Part shown: piece after piece, positions 10,566-11,942 of the stretch
Numbering within the stretch: the first letter of the stretch is position 1
Layout: every line of letters starts with the position of its first letter
Origin: Erysipelotrichaceae bacterium
Lineage (GTDB): Bacteria; Bacillota_I; Bacilli_A; Erysipelotrichales; Erysipelotrichaceae
DNA length: 11,942 nucleotides
NCBI GenBank assembly: GCA_030533035.1
Contig: JAUNJW010000031.1
Coordinates: forward strand, 1-11,942
Reading direction: 5' to 3'
The notes under the pieces: generated by a model
Databases searched by the model: none
What the model saw: the letters and a program-made list of their open reading frames with translations, nothing else
What the model was told of the DNA's origin: nothing
Program-made: the position numbers and the translations under genes

Positions 10566-10607
10566 ATTTTAAATAAATCAAACCACAGAAATGAGGTACA
10601 CATAATA

Positions 10608-11942
10608 ATGTCTGAACTTAATAACGGAAGATGGAGCTCTCAGGCCGTCCGCTATTCTGACGTGGCCGAGTCCTTTAATGCCACCACAATCAATCACGCG
10701 ACCGATACACTTGTCTATGCCCTGGGCGGACTGGGTGAAATCGGCAAGAATATGTACTGCTTTGAGCATGACAACGAGATTGTCATTGTTGACTGCGGCG
10801 TCAAGTTCCCGGAAGAAGACCTTCTGGGCGTTGACTATGTTATTCCCGATTATTCCTACCTTGCCAAAAACCATGACAAGGTCAAGGCCCTGATCATCAC
10901 CCACGGTCATGAGGACCACATCGGCGGCATCCCGTTCTTCCTGAGATCGGTACGTCTGAAAGAGATTTACGCCCCGCGCTTTGCCAAGGCGCTGATTGAA
11001 AAGAAACTCGAGGAGCACAGACTCTCGAGATCCTGCAAGGTCATCGAAATCAATTCCGACAGCCGGGTAAGAACAGAACACTTCAACATCGGCTTCTTCG
11101 ATACCGTCCACTCCATTCCTGACTCGCTCGGTGTTCTGATCAACACTCCCAACGGCAGGATTGTCGAAACCGGCGACTTCAAATTCGACCTGACCCCGGT
11201 CGGCCGCAACAGCGACTACCAGAAGATGGCCTTCATGGGCCAGACCGGCGTTACCCTGCTGATGAGCGACTCGACAAACTCATCCGTTCCCGGCTTCTCC
11301 ATTTCGGAAAGACAGGTTGCCCTGGCAATCAACGAACAGATGCGCAAGACACCCGGCCGCCTGCTGGTATCCACCTTCGCGTCCAACGTCCTGCGTCTCA
11401 ACCAGATTCTCGAAGCTGCCGTCTCCTGCGGCAGAAAGGTCGCCGTCTTCGGCAGATCCATGGAGAACGTCTGCGAGATCGGCCGCCGCAACGGCGTCAT
11501 CAATATTCCCGCCAGTTCCTTTATCTCCGGCAATGAGCTCAACACCCTGCCGCCCAACAAGATCTGCATTGTCTGCACAGGCTCCCAGGGTGAACCGATG
11601 GCTGCCCTCAGCAGAATCGCCAACGGCACCCACAGGTTTATCAAGATCATCCCCGGCGATACAGTGCTGTTCTCCAGCAGCCCGATCCCCGGCAACGGCG
11701 TATCGGTCGGCGGCGTCATCAACCAGCTGACAAGAGTCGGCGCCAACGTTGTCACGAACTCGCCTCTGACCTCCTTCCACACAACCGGCCACGCGCCGCA
11801 GGAAGAGCAGAAGCTGATGCTGAACCTGATCAAGCCGAAGTTCTTCATGCCGAACCACGGCGAATACAAGATGCTTGTCCAGCATTCGCAGACCGCCCAG
11901 CTGACCGGCATTGAACCGGAGCGCTGCCTGATCTGCTCAAAC
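10608..11942 (+). CDS. rnjA: Ribonuclease J (RNase J1-like), 3' end cut off by the window
   Basis: Metallo-beta-lactamase/beta-CASP ribonuclease with 5'-3' exonuclease and endonuclease activity, central to mRNA decay and rRNA maturation in Firmicutes. The frame is open for 445 codons to the window end; about 110 residues are missing relative to B. subtilis RNase J1 (555). Visible are the zinc motif HGHEDH (99-104), THSIPD-like VHSIPD (167-172), GDFKFD (189-194), SDSTN (220-224), the beta-CASP region with TGSQGEPMAALSRIANGT (324-341), HTTGH (391-395, usually HxSGH) and HGEY (417-420). The N-terminus is about 25 residues longer than in J1, but no in-frame start occurs nearer the conserved core, and GAGGT precedes this ATG by ten bases. 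Catalytic ligands are intact. Confidence 0.96.
   Translation, partial: MSELNNGRWSSQAVRYSDVAESFNATTINHATDTLVYALGGLGEIGKNMYCFEHDNEIVIVDCGVKFPEEDLLGVDYVIPDYSYLAKNHDKVKALIITHGHEDHIGGIPFFLRSVRLKEIYAPRFAKALIEKKLEEHRLSRSCKVIEINSDSRVRTEHFNIGFFDTVHSIPDSLGVLINTPNGRIVETGDFKFDLTPVGRNSDYQKMAFMGQTGVTLLMSDSTNSSVPGFSISERQVALAINEQMRKTPGRLLVSTFASNVLRLNQILEAAVSCGRKVAVFGRSMENVCEIGRRNGVINIPASSFISGNELNTLPPNKICIVCTGSQGEPMAALSRIANGTHRFIKIIPGDTVLFSSSPIPGNGVSVGGVINQLTRVGANVVTNSPLTSFHTTGHAPQEEQKLMLNLIKPKFFMPNHGEYKMLVQHSQTAQLTGIEPERCLICSN

Noticed and set aside
10591..10605. Four-codon mini-frame (ATG AGG TAC ACA TAA) in the rnjA leader
   Set aside because: It has no ribosome site of its own and coincides with the rnjA ribosome binding site, so a leader peptide is not supported.
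11216..11911. Two overlapping minus-strand frames opposite rnjA (231 and 201 codons)
   Set aside because: rnjA is unmistakable on the plus strand and open to the window end. The minus-strand products are motif-free shadows.

Overview
This window looks like the chromosome of a moderately GC-rich Bacillota (Firmicutes) bacterium. The evidence is an HrcA/CIRCE-controlled dnaK operon, a DnaK of about 610 residues (the Gram-positive size class), strong AGGAGG-type ribosome binding sites, an rsmD-coaD pair, and a def-rnjA neighbourhood. A lineage near the Erysipelotrichia is plausible from the gene order, but this is an inference. Almost all of it is ordinary, intact core-genome DNA. I see no mobile element, CRISPR array, tRNA or rRNA, and no gene-free stretch over 300 bases.

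Layout, left to right. Bases 1-73 hold the last 23 codons of an unidentified plus-strand gene with its own terminator. It converges on a minus-strand heat-shock operon that reads leftwards from about 7492 to 105: promoter with two CIRCE operators, hrcA, grpE, dnaK, dnaJ, clpB, terminator. Upstream of it, also on the minus strand, lies ftsW/rodA-like - rsmD - coaD (9860 to 7563), ending in a strong terminator just before the hrcA promoter. From about 9911 rightwards two plus-strand genes run divergently: def (peptide deformylase) and rnjA (RNase J, cut off by the window end).

How the genes work together. DnaK, DnaJ and GrpE form the Hsp70 folding machine. ClpB is the Hsp100 disaggregase that hands polypeptides to and from DnaK. 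HrcA is the repressor that senses chaperone load. Here all five are encoded on what looks like one transcript, so the whole disaggregation bichaperone system should be under HrcA control. The most interesting details are regulatory. Two CIRCE operators bracket the promoter. A hairpin hides the clpB ribosome binding site just after the dnaJ stop codon. A strong internal ribosome binding site inside clpB should produce a second, N-terminally shortened ClpB. I found no new protein system; the candidates for new biology are these control elements.
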